NCBI GenBank assembly: GCA_964351245.1
Contig: CAYGNF010000040.1
Location: 1-8,705, forward strand
Direction of reading: 5' to 3'
DNA from: JANRKH01 sp964351245
Lineage (GTDB): Bacteria > Pseudomonadota > Alphaproteobacteria > Rickettsiales > Rickettsiaceae
DNA length: 8,705 nucleotides
Shown: positions 1 to 6,712 of the stretch, one piece after another
Layout: every line of letters begins with the position of its first letter
How positions within the stretch are numbered: position 1 is the first letter of the stretch
Made by a program: the position numbers and the translations under genes
Notes under the pieces: generated by a model
Databases searched by the model: none
What the model saw: only the letters and a program-made list of their open reading frames with translations
What the model was told of the DNA's origin: nothing

Positions 1-245
1 AAACAAATATAGAAGCCTCTCAGGCTCCCTACGGCTTAGAATATTGTTGTGATGGGTGGTAGTGGGGTGGAGTCCTTATCTACGGCCACCGAGGGCGTCA
101 TATTAACTGTGTAAGTTGAGATTTTCATATCCTAATTCTCTCTAAAAGACATTCGGAGAAAAAGTAGAATACCTACCCTAATTTCACTCAAATTATTAAC
201 CCAAAACCCTTAACTTGAGGCTTATAGTTACTAGAACACTCTCTA
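1..245. other. Non-coding or unresolved left edge with a G+C-rich, hairpin-rich island
   Basis: No gene can be supported here. Bases 11-100 are about 56% G+C by hand count, far above the AT-rich DNA that follows. They contain a 5-bp hairpin (14-18 with 22-26, loop CTC), a G-run cluster (54-70), and a second hairpin (66-70 GGTGG with 86-90 CCACC). A plus-strand frame is open from the left edge to a TAG at 60-62, giving a tail ending LEYCCDGW. It could be the end of a gene from outside the window, but it is too short to judge. Bases 125-245 are AT-rich and show only weak inverted repeats. The island could be one end of a structured RNA, a dispersed repeat, or the tail of a gene. Confidence 0.4.
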
Positions 246-455
246 CTATTGGCGGCCAGGGCCAGTATCTTTTTTGTTAGTAGGGTTGTCACTTGGACTT
301 TTCTTGCGCTTTTCTATATTCTTTAGTTGATTAAACCCCGATATGGCTGATCGCACAGTATTTTTTATGAGATCACCATATTTCTTGATCGCACCCGGCT
401 TTACATTCTTTGTTTGATTATGCTTTGTTTCATTATTTACATTCTCTTCTGACAT
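246..455 (-). CDS. Small basic hydrophilic protein of unknown function (69 aa)
   Basis: I do not recognise this protein. It is rich in Lys and Asn with no membrane segment, signal peptide or Cys. The N-terminal ~18 residues are polar (MSEENVNNETKHNQTK), residues about 20-50 could form an amphipathic helix (KYGDLIKNTV, ISGFNQLKNI), and the tail (KRKKSPSDNPTNKKDTGPGRQ minus its last residues) looks disordered and positively charged. The ATG is preceded by a purine-rich GAGAG about 7 nt upstream, an acceptable ribosome-binding site, and the codon use is like that of the other genes. It lies downstream of carD on the same strand but about 300 bp away, so a shared transcript is doubtful. A nucleic-acid-binding or secreted small protein are both possible. 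It could also be a chance ORF. Confidence 0.5.
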   Translation of the reverse strand: MSEENVNNETKHNQTKNVKPGAIKKYGDLIKNTVRSAISGFNQLKNIEKRKKSPSDNPTNKKDTGPGRQ

Positions 456-547
456 ATTCTTACTCTCATAATTTATATTAGTAGTCCTAATGACTTATAG
501 TTTACATTTATTATCATTAAGTTGTAAAGTTTTATAGTATATATTAA

Positions 548-579
548 TTATATGATAATATAGTTATATGATATTATAG
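548..579. repeat. Two-copy 16-bp tandem direct repeat
   Basis: TTATATGATAATATAG (548-563) is followed directly by TTATATGATATTATAG (564-579). The copies differ at one base in 16. They lie in the AT-rich DNA upstream of the small minus-strand gene. The repeat could be slippage in low-complexity sequence or a paired protein-binding site; the sequence does not decide between these. Confidence 0.75.
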
Positions 580-638
580 ATACACTACTATTACTTTGAT
601 AGAAGTTAAGTGATATTATTTTCAGGTGAGTAGGTGAT

Positions 639-677
639 ATGAGCACGTATTACAACGACCCAACAGGAAGGGTATAA
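639..677 (+). CDS. Possible 12-residue micro-ORF (MSTYYNDPTGRV)
   Basis: An ATG at 639 opens 12 codons ending in TAA (675-677). AGGTGAG at 624-630 gives a strong Shine-Dalgarno match 8 nt upstream, and a second AGGTG (632-636) sits closer. The stop codon lies in the loop of the GGGT/ACCC hairpin at 670-681, an arrangement like that of leader peptides. However, the next plus-strand sequence is the antisense of carD, not a gene the peptide could control, and I found no convincing plus-strand promoter. It may be a small-RNA-encoded peptide or chance. Confidence 0.2.
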   Translation: MSTYYNDPTGRV

Positions 678-691
678 ACCCCGGCTTGGTC
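657..691. other. Nested stem-loop, possible structured RNA
   Basis: An outer stem pairs GACC(c)AA (657-663, one bulged C) with TTGGTC (686-691). It encloses a perfect 4-bp hairpin GGGT-ATAA-ACCC (670-681). No T-run follows on either strand, so it is not a standard intrinsic terminator. It could act on the minus strand as a processing or stability element at the 3' end of the carD transcript, or on the plus strand around the micro-ORF. Confidence 0.35.
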
Positions 692-738
692 AAGATAGAA
701 ATTATTGTACAGCGAGTTACAAAATCTTCAGGGTAATA

Positions 739-753
739 TTCAGTGATGCTGAA
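739..753 (-). terminator. Weak hairpin immediately after the carD stop codon
   Basis: TTCAG (739-743) and CTGAA (749-753) form a 5-bp stem with a 5-nt loop, beginning one base beyond the carD stop on the minus strand. There is no T-rich tail, so it is at best a poor Rho-independent terminator or a 3'-end stabiliser. Confidence 0.2.
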
Positions 754-754
754 A

Positions 755-1258
755 TTAGGCAGCGATTTTCTCCTTTAAGAAATGTACTAATTTTAATATT
801 GATTCATCTTTAGAAATACTTTCTAAAGCAGCAATTTCAGTAGCTAATCTATTTAATGCAGATTCGTATATTGTTCTTTCGCTATAAGATCTTTCAGAGT
901 CAGAATTTTTATATAAATCTCTCACTACTTCAGCAACTGCGGTTAAGTCTCCTGAATTAATTTTTGCTTCATACTCTTGTGCTCTTCTACTCCACATTCT
1001 ATTGCCTTGCTTCGGTTTTCCCTTGAGCACTTCGTAAATTTTATTTATACTTGTTTTATCAGTAAGAGCGCGCAATCCAGAAGCAGAGGCCCTAGTTACA
1101 GGTACTCTTAAAATCATTTTATCTTGCGCAAAAGATATTACATATACCTGAAGATCAAATCCACTGATTACCTGAGTTTCTAGGGCGATAATTTCTCCTA
1201 CTCCATGAGAAGGGTAAACAACTTTATCATTTACGTTAAATTCCATAGTTTTTGACAC
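755..1258 (-). CDS. carD: CarD/CdnL-family RNA polymerase-binding transcription regulator
   Basis: CarD-family proteins bind the RNA polymerase beta subunit and stabilise open promoter complexes, often at rRNA and other housekeeping promoters. Residues about 6-65 match the N-terminal beta-interacting (Tudor-like) domain: VNDKVVYPSHGVGEIIALE, then a beta-rich stretch ending MILRVPV. Residues about 70-165 form the helical DNA-contacting domain, including the RMWSRRAQEYEAKI segment whose Trp (W89) is the residue that wedges at the edge of the transcription bubble in characterised homologues. The length of 167 aa is normal. The start is GTG at 1256-1258, chosen because GAGGTAAGG on the minus strand (1268-1260) ends just before it, with GAGG 6 nt from the GTG. 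The in-frame ATG four codons later is too far from it. The gene diverges from mnmA across 169 bp. Confidence 0.95.
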   Translation of the reverse strand: MSKTMEFNVNDKVVYPSHGVGEIIALETQVISGFDLQVYVISFAQDKMILRVPVTRASASGLRALTDKTSINKIYEVLKGKPKQGNRMWSRRAQEYEAKINSGDLTAVAEVVRDLYKNSDSERSYSERTIYESALNRLATEIAALESISKDESILKLVHFLKEKIAA

Positions 1259-1259
1259 G

Positions 1260-1268
1260 CCTTACCTC
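1260..1268 (-). promoter_or_regulatory. Strong ribosome-binding site that fixes the GTG start of carD
   Basis: On the minus strand this reads GAGGTAAGG. GAGG ends 6 nt before the GTG codon and about 18 nt before the alternative ATG at 1246-1244, so the GTG is the better start. Confidence 0.7.
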
Positions 1269-1360
1269 ACATATTAACTTAGGATCGACAAGATACCATA
1301 AATCTTCAAAAAAATCTACTATATTCTTATTGTTTTTTGGGGTTTTAGTAGAAAAATTTC

Positions 1361-1388
1361 TTGCCTATTTTTAGTATTTTTATATAAT
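1361..1388 (+). promoter_or_regulatory. Sigma-70-type promoter upstream of mnmA
   Basis: TTGCCT (1361-1366, 4 of 6 matches to the -35 consensus) and TATAAT (1383-1388, perfect -10) are separated by 16 bp. The predicted start near 1395 leaves a leader of about 33 nt before the mnmA ATG. A second TATAAT at 1411-1416 has no good -35 and would give a nearly leaderless message. Confidence 0.5.
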
Positions 1389-1427
1389 ATCTTTTTGGTA
1401 TCGTTATTTGTATAATCTGTGTTATAA

Positions 1428-2528
1428 ATGTTTAATTTTAGATCGCACAAACCCCCGGCAGAAACTAGAGTCGTTGTTGCGATGTCTGGAGGGGTAGATA
1501 GTTCCTATGTCGCAGCGAAGCTTAAGACAATTGGGTATAAAGTCATTGGCATTACTTTGCAATTATATGATCAAGGCAATGTTAAAACTAAATCCACTTG
1601 CTGCGCAGGACAAGACATATATGATGCAAGGACGGTAGCAGATCAATTTGATTTTCCCCATTATGTTCTGGATTATGAAAGCAATTTTAGAAATAGTGTG
1701 ATAGATGATTTTGCAGATACATATTTACGCGGAGAAACTCCCCTTCCTTGTGTGAGATGCAACCAAACTGTTAAATTTAGAGATTTACTTGCATTTGCTA
1801 AAAAACTTGAGGCAGATTTTCTTGCCACCGGGCATTATGTAAATAATTTTCTAGGTGATGGTGGTTATGAATTACACAAAGCTATCGATGAAACAAAAGA
1901 TCAAAGTTATTTTTTGTTCACAACCACAAGAGAGCAGCTAGAATTCCTGCAGTTTCCCTTAGGAAATATGACCAAAGAAGAGACTAGAAAAGATGCAAAA
2001 ACTATAGGTATTGAAATAGCAGATAAGCCCGATAGTCAAGATATATGCTTTGTGCCGCAAGGTTCTTATGCTGATGTGATTAAAAAAATAAGGCCGCATT
2101 CTGTCCTTCCAGGGAAAATTATGCATGTTGATGGATACGTACTAGGAGAGCACAAAGGTATAATTAATTACACTATAGGTCAAAGAAAGGGTATAGGAAT
2201 TTCTCATTCTACCCCTCTATATGTAGTGCGAATAGATGCTGAAGCTAATATTGTCTATCTTGGAGAGGAAAAACATTTATATACCGAAGAATTTCTTACA
2301 AAAGATTTAAACTGGATTGGGGATTCTGCAATATCACCTAGTGGGCTAGATGTAGAAATCAAAACAAGATCTAGGCATAAAGGGGTTAGTGCAAGGATTT
2401 ATTTGTTTGACTCTGATAAGATTCGTGTTATAATTCCCGGCGGTGATAAATCCGTCACCCCAGGGCAGGCATGTGTATTTTATAATGACACTAGAGTTCT
2501 TGGAGGCGGGTGGATCTCTAAAGATTGA
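1428..2528 (+). CDS. mnmA: tRNA-specific 2-thiouridylase MnmA
   Basis: MnmA adenylates U34 of tRNA-Lys, -Glu and -Gln and then inserts sulfur at C2, giving the s2U part of the mnm5s2U wobble base; it acts in the cytoplasm. The PP-loop ATP-binding motif SGGVDSS is at residues 20-26. PCVRCN (107-112) carries the first catalytic Cys, most likely C111, and DICF (205-208) carries the second, C207. Other family blocks are TGHYV (134-138), DQSYFLF (158-164), PDSQDICF (201-208), TIGQRKGIG (249-257) and TPGQACVFY (344-352) in the C-terminal beta-barrel. The length of 366 aa is complete. The ATG has no obvious Shine-Dalgarno, but the short lead-in ETRVVVAMSGGVDSS is typical of alphaproteobacterial MnmA. 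It is the first gene of the plus-strand run. Confidence 0.97.
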   Translation: MFNFRSHKPPAETRVVVAMSGGVDSSYVAAKLKTIGYKVIGITLQLYDQGNVKTKSTCCAGQDIYDARTVADQFDFPHYVLDYESNFRNSVIDDFADTYLRGETPLPCVRCNQTVKFRDLLAFAKKLEADFLATGHYVNNFLGDGGYELHKAIDETKDQSYFLFTTTREQLEFLQFPLGNMTKEETRKDAKTIGIEIADKPDSQDICFVPQGSYADVIKKIRPHSVLPGKIMHVDGYVLGEHKGIINYTIGQRKGIGISHSTPLYVVRIDAEANIVYLGEEKHLYTEEFLTKDLNWIGDSAISPSGLDVEIKTRSRHKGVSARIYLFDSDKIRVIIPGGDKSVTPGQACVFYNDTRVLGGGWISKD

Positions 2529-2556
2529 TTATTTTTGTAGAGTGGAATCTACCACC
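2509..2556 (+). other. Inverted repeats across the mnmA stop codon
   Basis: GGTGG (2509-2513) can pair with CCACC (2552-2556). Inside, GTAGA (2537-2541) pairs with TCTAC (2548-2552); the two stems share one base. No T-run follows, so termination is not supported. It may be an RNA stability element or chance. The rest of 2557-2669 shows nothing I can name. Confidence 0.2.
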
Positions 2557-2669
2557 TATATACTAGCTACAACATACCAAGGAATCAGAGAGCTGCATCT
2601 TACTTTTATCAAAGATTGTGTGTAGTTATTTTTCACCCTAGTATTAATCATTTTTGCATATTAAATAAC

Positions 2670-2673
2670 GGAG
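2670..2673 (+). promoter_or_regulatory. Good ribosome-binding site (GGAG) of the APC permease
   Basis: GGAG lies 6 nt before the ATG at 2680. It is the clearest Shine-Dalgarno on the plus strand of this window, which suggests strong independent initiation for the permease. Confidence 0.65.
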
Positions 2674-2679
2674 CCAAGT

Positions 2680-4068
2680 ATGCGTTACTTCATAAAAAAA
2701 ACCATTGAATCAGTAAAGGAGAGTAGTAAAAACGCAGGTTTTTCAAAAACTCTTACTGCTACAGATCTAATTTTATTCGGCTTAGGTGCAATAATTGGAA
2801 CAGGAGTTTTTGCTTTAACCGGACTAGTTGCTGCCCAATATTCGGGTCCTGCAGTGACTGTATCTTATGCGATAGCAGGAATAACATGTATTTTTGTAGC
2901 TCTAGCATATACAGAGCTTGCTGCAATGATACCTACTTCTGGAAGCATATATACATACTCATACGTTGCTTTTGGGGAAGTATTTGCGGCTCTTACAGCT
3001 AGTATATTAGTACTTGAACTATGCTTAGGGGCTGCAACTGTTGCTTCTGCTTGGTCTGGATACGCGCAAGGTATATTGCAATCTGCGGGGATTGGCCTAC
3101 CAGAGTCAATATCATCTGTGTATGCAAATGGGGGTATGATTGATTTACCAGCAGTGTTTATTACTTCTTTAGTTGGTGTGATTCTTTATAGAGGCACTAA
3201 AGATAGTAAAAGAGTGAATGCGATATTAGTTTTTCTAAAAATGGGAGCAGTTACTGCATTTATACTCTCGGCCTTGCCACATTTTGATCTCAAGAATTGG
3301 GAGAACTTCATGCCTTTTGGATTCGATAATGTCCTAATGGGCTCATCAATCCTCTTCTTTTCTTTTACTGGATTTGGCGCACTTGCATCATTTGCAGATG
3401 AGTGTAAAAATCCTAAAAAAGATTTAATGGTAGGGATTATTGGATCATTATTACTTTCTACGGTAGTTTATGTGATTGTTGGAGCCCTTGCAACCGGTAT
3501 TGTCCCTTACTTTGAATTAAATAATTCACAGCCTTTGGCTACAGCACTCAGAATGAATGGCAATAATTTTGGGTCCATTATAGTAGCAACTGGAGCAGTT
3601 TGCGGTATGACAACAGTAATTATGATGAACATATATGCTCAATCGAGAATATTCTACATGGTATCTAAAGATGGTCTTTTGCCTAAGTTTTTCGGAGCAA
3701 TTCACAAGAAAAATGGCAACCCTCATAATACTATCATATTTTTTACATGCCTAACCGCATTTTTATCTGGATTTGTTCCATTTGAACTTTTGAGTAAACT
3801 ATCGAGTATGGGAGCCTTAATAGATTACATTATCATAGCTATAGTAGTAATGCTATTTAGATTCAAATACCCTAATATGAATAGGCCATTTCACTGCCCA
3901 GCTTTATTTATTGTGGCGCCTATTGCTTTGGCGGCTTCTTCTTACCTACTTTCCAAACAAGTATTTGATAAAGATTGGTCAATCATCCTAACGGGCAAAA
4001 TACTTGTATTTTATTTGATTGCTACATTTGTTATGTACTCTATTAAACAGAGCACTAGTAAAAGTTAA
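2680..4068 (+). CDS. APC-superfamily amino-acid permease (cationic amino acid transporter-like)
   Basis: This is an inner-membrane amino-acid transporter with about 12 predicted membrane helices and a complete length of 462 aa. The first helix carries the substrate-binding GAIIGTGVF (residues 37-44), followed by SGPAVTVSYAIAGI and ALAYTELAAMIPTSGSIYTYSY (split around 75-95), the classic APC helix 1-3 pattern. Helix 6 has FFSFTGFGALASFADECKNP (226-245), and residues 321-338 hold QSRIFYMVSKDGLLPKFF, both typical of the CAT/YfnA-like branch, as is LSSMGALIDY (374-383). The substrate cannot be read from the sequence; cationic or broad neutral amino acids are likely. The gene follows mnmA by 151 bp and precedes a second amino-acid transporter by 60 bp, which fits a bacterium living on imported host amino acids. 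Confidence 0.92.
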   Translation: MRYFIKKTIESVKESSKNAGFSKTLTATDLILFGLGAIIGTGVFALTGLVAAQYSGPAVTVSYAIAGITCIFVALAYTELAAMIPTSGSIYTYSYVAFGEVFAALTASILVLELCLGAATVASAWSGYAQGILQSAGIGLPESISSVYANGGMIDLPAVFITSLVGVILYRGTKDSKRVNAILVFLKMGAVTAFILSALPHFDLKNWENFMPFGFDNVLMGSSILFFSFTGFGALASFADECKNPKKDLMVGIIGSLLLSTVVYVIVGALATGIVPYFELNNSQPLATALRMNGNNFGSIIVATGAVCGMTTVIMMNIYAQSRIFYMVSKDGLLPKFFGAIHKKNGNPHNTIIFFTCLTAFLSGFVPFELLSKLSSMGALIDYIIIAIVVMLFRFKYPNMNRPFHCPALFIVAPIALAASSYLLSKQVFDKDWSIILTGKILVFYLIATFVMYSIKQSTSKS

Positions 4069-4128
4069 TTTTTTTAAGATAATGTCACGCGCTGCCTGTA
4101 TCACAAAATTATAAAATTACAAGATGAT

Positions 4129-5454
4129 ATGATAGAATGCTTTAATACAATCCTGGATTACATTGAAATAATTGCTACTTTTTTGTGGGGTTATATAGGC
4201 TGTACTGCAATTTGTGTTGCTGGTATTTATCTTACAATTGTGTCCAGAGGTAAACAATTTAAAACTCTTTTTTCGGTACGCAGGGTTTTTAGTGATCTGA
4301 TCAAGGAGTCAAAAGATAATACTCAGGCTGGTGTACACCCTCTAAAATTACTGTTTGCTTCAGTTGGAGGGATGATAGGCATTGGCAATATTGTAGGAGT
4401 GGGTATGGCCGTAATGGTGGGAGGCCCTGGTAGTATTTTGTGGATGTGGATCGCTTCATTAAGCGGAATGCTCATCAAATACTCCGAAATTTATCTTGGG
4501 ATTAAATACAGAGTCCTATCTAAAAATGGCAAAACCTATAATGGCGGCCCCATGTACTATCTTCAGCATGTATTTAGTACAAAATTTTTCGCATATCTTT
4601 CTGCATTTTTACTCTGTATATACGGGGTAGAGATAGTACAATTTGTTGTGCTAGTAAACACATTCGAGCACACTTTTGGTATTGACAGGAATATCTTAGT
4701 ATATTCATTATTAATATTATCCTTATATGCTGCATCTGGTGGTATTAGCAGACTTGCTACAATATGCACTTTCGTAATGCCTATATTTTTATTGCTATAC
4801 TCGGTATCTTGTTTATACATAATTTTCATTAACTATCAAATCTTGCCGGAGGTATTTTGGTTAATTGTAAATGGAGCATTTAATGGGCATTCTGCATTTG
4901 GAGGATTTGTAGCAAGCTCTATGATTAATACTGCATATCTTGGAAGTTCTAAAGCGGTATATTCTGGAGATATAGGAATTGGATATGATTCTGTATTGCA
5001 GAGCGAGTCAAGGGTAGCCTGCCCTATCAAACAAGCAAGGTTCTCTATTATCGCCCTTTTCATAGATACGTGTATATGTACATTATCATCCCTTACTATT
5101 GTTGTTAGTGGGGCGTGGTATAGGTTCAATCACCTTGAGCCATCTGATCTTATGGCGGCTATATTTCGTGAGTATTTTTTATATAGCGAGTATTTTTTAA
5201 CATTGGTTTTCTTTTTTTCTGGCTTTACTACGGTAATAGCATATTTTACAGCTGGAGCAAAATCTGCTACATTCATTTATGAAGCGCACGGAAAAAAACT
5301 ATACTTTATCTTTGGTGCTGCTTGCTTTGTATTTTTTTCTTACTTTAGCGAAGAAAAAGCTATGATAGTAATGACTATAACCAGTGTATTATTATTGACA
5401 TTAAACATTTTTTGCATTTTTAAAATGAGAAATGAAATTAAATTCTATGAATAA
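4129..5454 (+). CDS. AGCS-family sodium:alanine/glycine symporter homologue
   Basis: AGCS proteins (TC 2.A.25) couple sodium, or sometimes proton, flow to import of alanine or glycine across the inner membrane. The family core is clear at residues 81-127: IGNIVGVGMAVMVGGPGS, then WMWIASLSGMLIKYSEIYLG and IKYR; GGPMYY follows at 139-144. About 10-11 membrane helices are predicted and the length of 441 aa is normal. Two departures stand out. The usual Thr/Ser in G(T/S)GNI is Ile (GIGNI, 84-88), and the region where the family normally has SNEAGxGSAP reads SGDIGIGYDS (279-288). Substrate or ion use may therefore differ from characterised members. The ATG at 4129 has only a weak ribosome-binding site. 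The gene's 3' end overlaps hisS. Confidence 0.88.
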   Translation: MIECFNTILDYIEIIATFLWGYIGCTAICVAGIYLTIVSRGKQFKTLFSVRRVFSDLIKESKDNTQAGVHPLKLLFASVGGMIGIGNIVGVGMAVMVGGPGSILWMWIASLSGMLIKYSEIYLGIKYRVLSKNGKTYNGGPMYYLQHVFSTKFFAYLSAFLLCIYGVEIVQFVVLVNTFEHTFGIDRNILVYSLLILSLYAASGGISRLATICTFVMPIFLLLYSVSCLYIIFINYQILPEVFWLIVNGAFNGHSAFGGFVASSMINTAYLGSSKAVYSGDIGIGYDSVLQSESRVACPIKQARFSIIALFIDTCICTLSSLTIVVSGAWYRFNHLEPSDLMAAIFREYFLYSEYFLTLVFFFSGFTTVIAYFTAGAKSATFIYEAHGKKLYFIFGAACFVFFSYFSEEKAMIVMTITSVLLLTLNIFCIFKMRNEIKFYE

Positions 5455-6712
5455 GATTATAAAACATACTCAGCCAATTCGTGGAATGAAAGATATACCT
5501 CCCTTACAATACGATCTATTCCAGAGAGTTGTAGATAGTGCTTCTAAAATTGCCCGCAGATACTGCTTTGAAAATTTTGCAACTCCTATACTCGAATATA
5601 GTAGTGTGTTTGATAGAACCCTAGGAGAAACTTCTGATGTTGTGAATAAGGAGATGTATAGCTTTGTAGATAGAAGTGGCCAGGGCGTTACCTTAAGACC
5701 AGAGTTAACAGCAGGAATAATGAGGGCTGTACTCTCTGAGGGTCTTATACAAAATTTACCATTGAAGTTTTTTAGTTACGGCCCTTTATTCAGATATGAT
5801 AGACCTCAAGCGGGTAGACAAAGACAATTTCATCAAGTGAATTTTGAAATTATAGGTGAGGAATCATATAGTGTTGATGTAGAAGCTATTAAGATAGGAT
5901 ATGATATCGTCAAAGATCTAGCAATTAGTGATATCACAATTGAAATTAATTCCCTTGGGTGCGCAGACTCAAGAGTAATATATCAACAAAAACTTGTAGA
6001 ATATTTTGCGCGTTATGAATCTGAATTATCCGAAGATAGTAAATTAAGATTATATAAAAATCCAATGAGAATTTTTGATTCTAAAGATGATCGCGATAAA
6101 ATACTTGCATCAGGTGCACCTAGAATATCTGCATTCTATACAAAATTAGCCAGCAGCAGGTTCGAAAAAATATTACTTATGCTAAATGAGCTCAGTGTAC
6201 CATATCAAGTAAATGAGTTGTTAGTACGAGGGCTTGATTATTACTGCCATACAGCCTTTGAATATAGCACTAATGCAATTGGCGCGCAGACGGCAATTGG
6301 AGGTGGTGGTAGATATGATGGACTAGCTAGAATAATGGGTAGTAAATCTGATATTCCATCTATTGGGCTTGCCTTAGGAATAGAGCGCATTATGCTACTA
6401 TTAAAAGATCAGGAATCTTATAACAAAGCTCATTTAGGGATTTTTCCAATTAGTGAGCTTGAGATTAACGCTTCTTATTTAATTGCATCAAAACTCAGGG
6501 ATTTAGATATACCAATAAACTTATATGAAAAAGGCAAGCTAGGCAAAAGAATAGAGAGGGCTATATCTAAAGGTTGTAATTATGCAGCTTTTCTTGGCGA
6601 AAACGAACTTATTAGGAATGAATTTAAGTTAAAAAATTTAATTACCGGCGAAGAATGTATGCTTTCTTATGATGACCTTCTCAAAACCATTAGAGAGCAA
6701 TTTGCATGCTAA
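5432..6712 (+). CDS. hisS: Histidyl-tRNA synthetase
   Basis: HisRS is a class II, homodimeric cytoplasmic enzyme that charges tRNA-His. The N-terminus has IRGMKDIPP (16-24). Class II motif 2 spans about 112-140 (FFSYGPLFRYDRPQAGRQRQ, then FHQVNFEIIGEE), and TLRPELT (87-93) precedes it. The histidine-specific loops are LVRGLDYY (264-271) and IGGGGRYDGL (289-298), and motif 3 is SIGLALGIERIMLLL (310-324). Residues about 333-424 form the anticodon-binding domain. The 426-aa length is complete. The ATG at 5432 overlaps the upstream gene by 23 bp. An in-frame ATG at 5447 (ATGAATAA, 8-bp overlap) would give MNKIIKHTQPIRGMKD and is equally plausible; neither has a strong Shine-Dalgarno. Translational coupling to the symporter gene is likely either way. 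Confidence 0.96.
   Translation: MKLNSMNKIIKHTQPIRGMKDIPPLQYDLFQRVVDSASKIARRYCFENFATPILEYSSVFDRTLGETSDVVNKEMYSFVDRSGQGVTLRPELTAGIMRAVLSEGLIQNLPLKFFSYGPLFRYDRPQAGRQRQFHQVNFEIIGEESYSVDVEAIKIGYDIVKDLAISDITIEINSLGCADSRVIYQQKLVEYFARYESELSEDSKLRLYKNPMRIFDSKDDRDKILASGAPRISAFYTKLASSRFEKILLMLNELSVPYQVNELLVRGLDYYCHTAFEYSTNAIGAQTAIGGGGRYDGLARIMGSKSDIPSIGLALGIERIMLLLKDQESYNKAHLGIFPISELEINASYLIASKLRDLDIPINLYEKGKLGKRIERAISKGCNYAAFLGENELIRNEFKLKNLITGEECMLSYDDLLKTIREQFAC

Larger units (their letters stand above)
456..754. other. Intergenic stretch of about 300 bp: AT-rich block, tandem repeat, micro-ORF and stem-loops
   Basis: Bases 456-620 are extremely AT-rich and include a 16-bp tandem duplication. This part probably holds the promoter of the small minus-strand gene, but no -35/-10 pair stands out clearly. 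Bases 621-700 are richer in G+C and contain a 12-codon ORF with a good ribosome-binding site and a nested stem-loop. Bases 739-753 form a small hairpin just past the carD stop. I see no tRNA, and no conserved core of RNase P RNA, SRP RNA or tmRNA. Confidence 0.6.

Noticed and set aside
1..100. Resemblance of the minus strand to 5S rRNA (GGTGGCCGTAG, CCCAT, TAAGCC in the right order and spacing)
   Set aside because: The expected helices II and III cannot form. The helix III region is a run of C and A with almost no G, and no partner exists for the GATAAGGA strand. I treat it as coincidence, though a covariance-model search would settle it.
640..700. Short similarity to the RNase P RNA 3' end (ACCCCGGCTT) and to the SRP RNA core (GGAAGG)
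   Set aside because: The other conserved blocks of either RNA are absent nearby, and the neighbouring sequence is too AT-rich and partly coding.
2443..2625. Open frame of 60 codons over the mnmA 3' end and the gap after it
   Set aside because: About half of it lies inside mnmA in another frame. The part beyond matches no domain and no ribosome-binding site was seen.
3526..3726. Minus-strand open frame inside the APC permease gene
   Set aside because: It lies wholly inside a well-supported gene on the other strand and has an unnatural composition rich in Cys, Tyr and His.
4069..4128. T-run after the permease stop as a possible terminator
   Set aside because: The T-rich stretch has no G+C-containing stem before it, and the next gene is only 60 bp away on the same strand.
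4563..5129. Two minus-strand open frames (4563-4829 and 4836-5129) inside the AGCS gene
   Set aside because: Antisense shadows of a membrane-protein gene; no domain or start signal.
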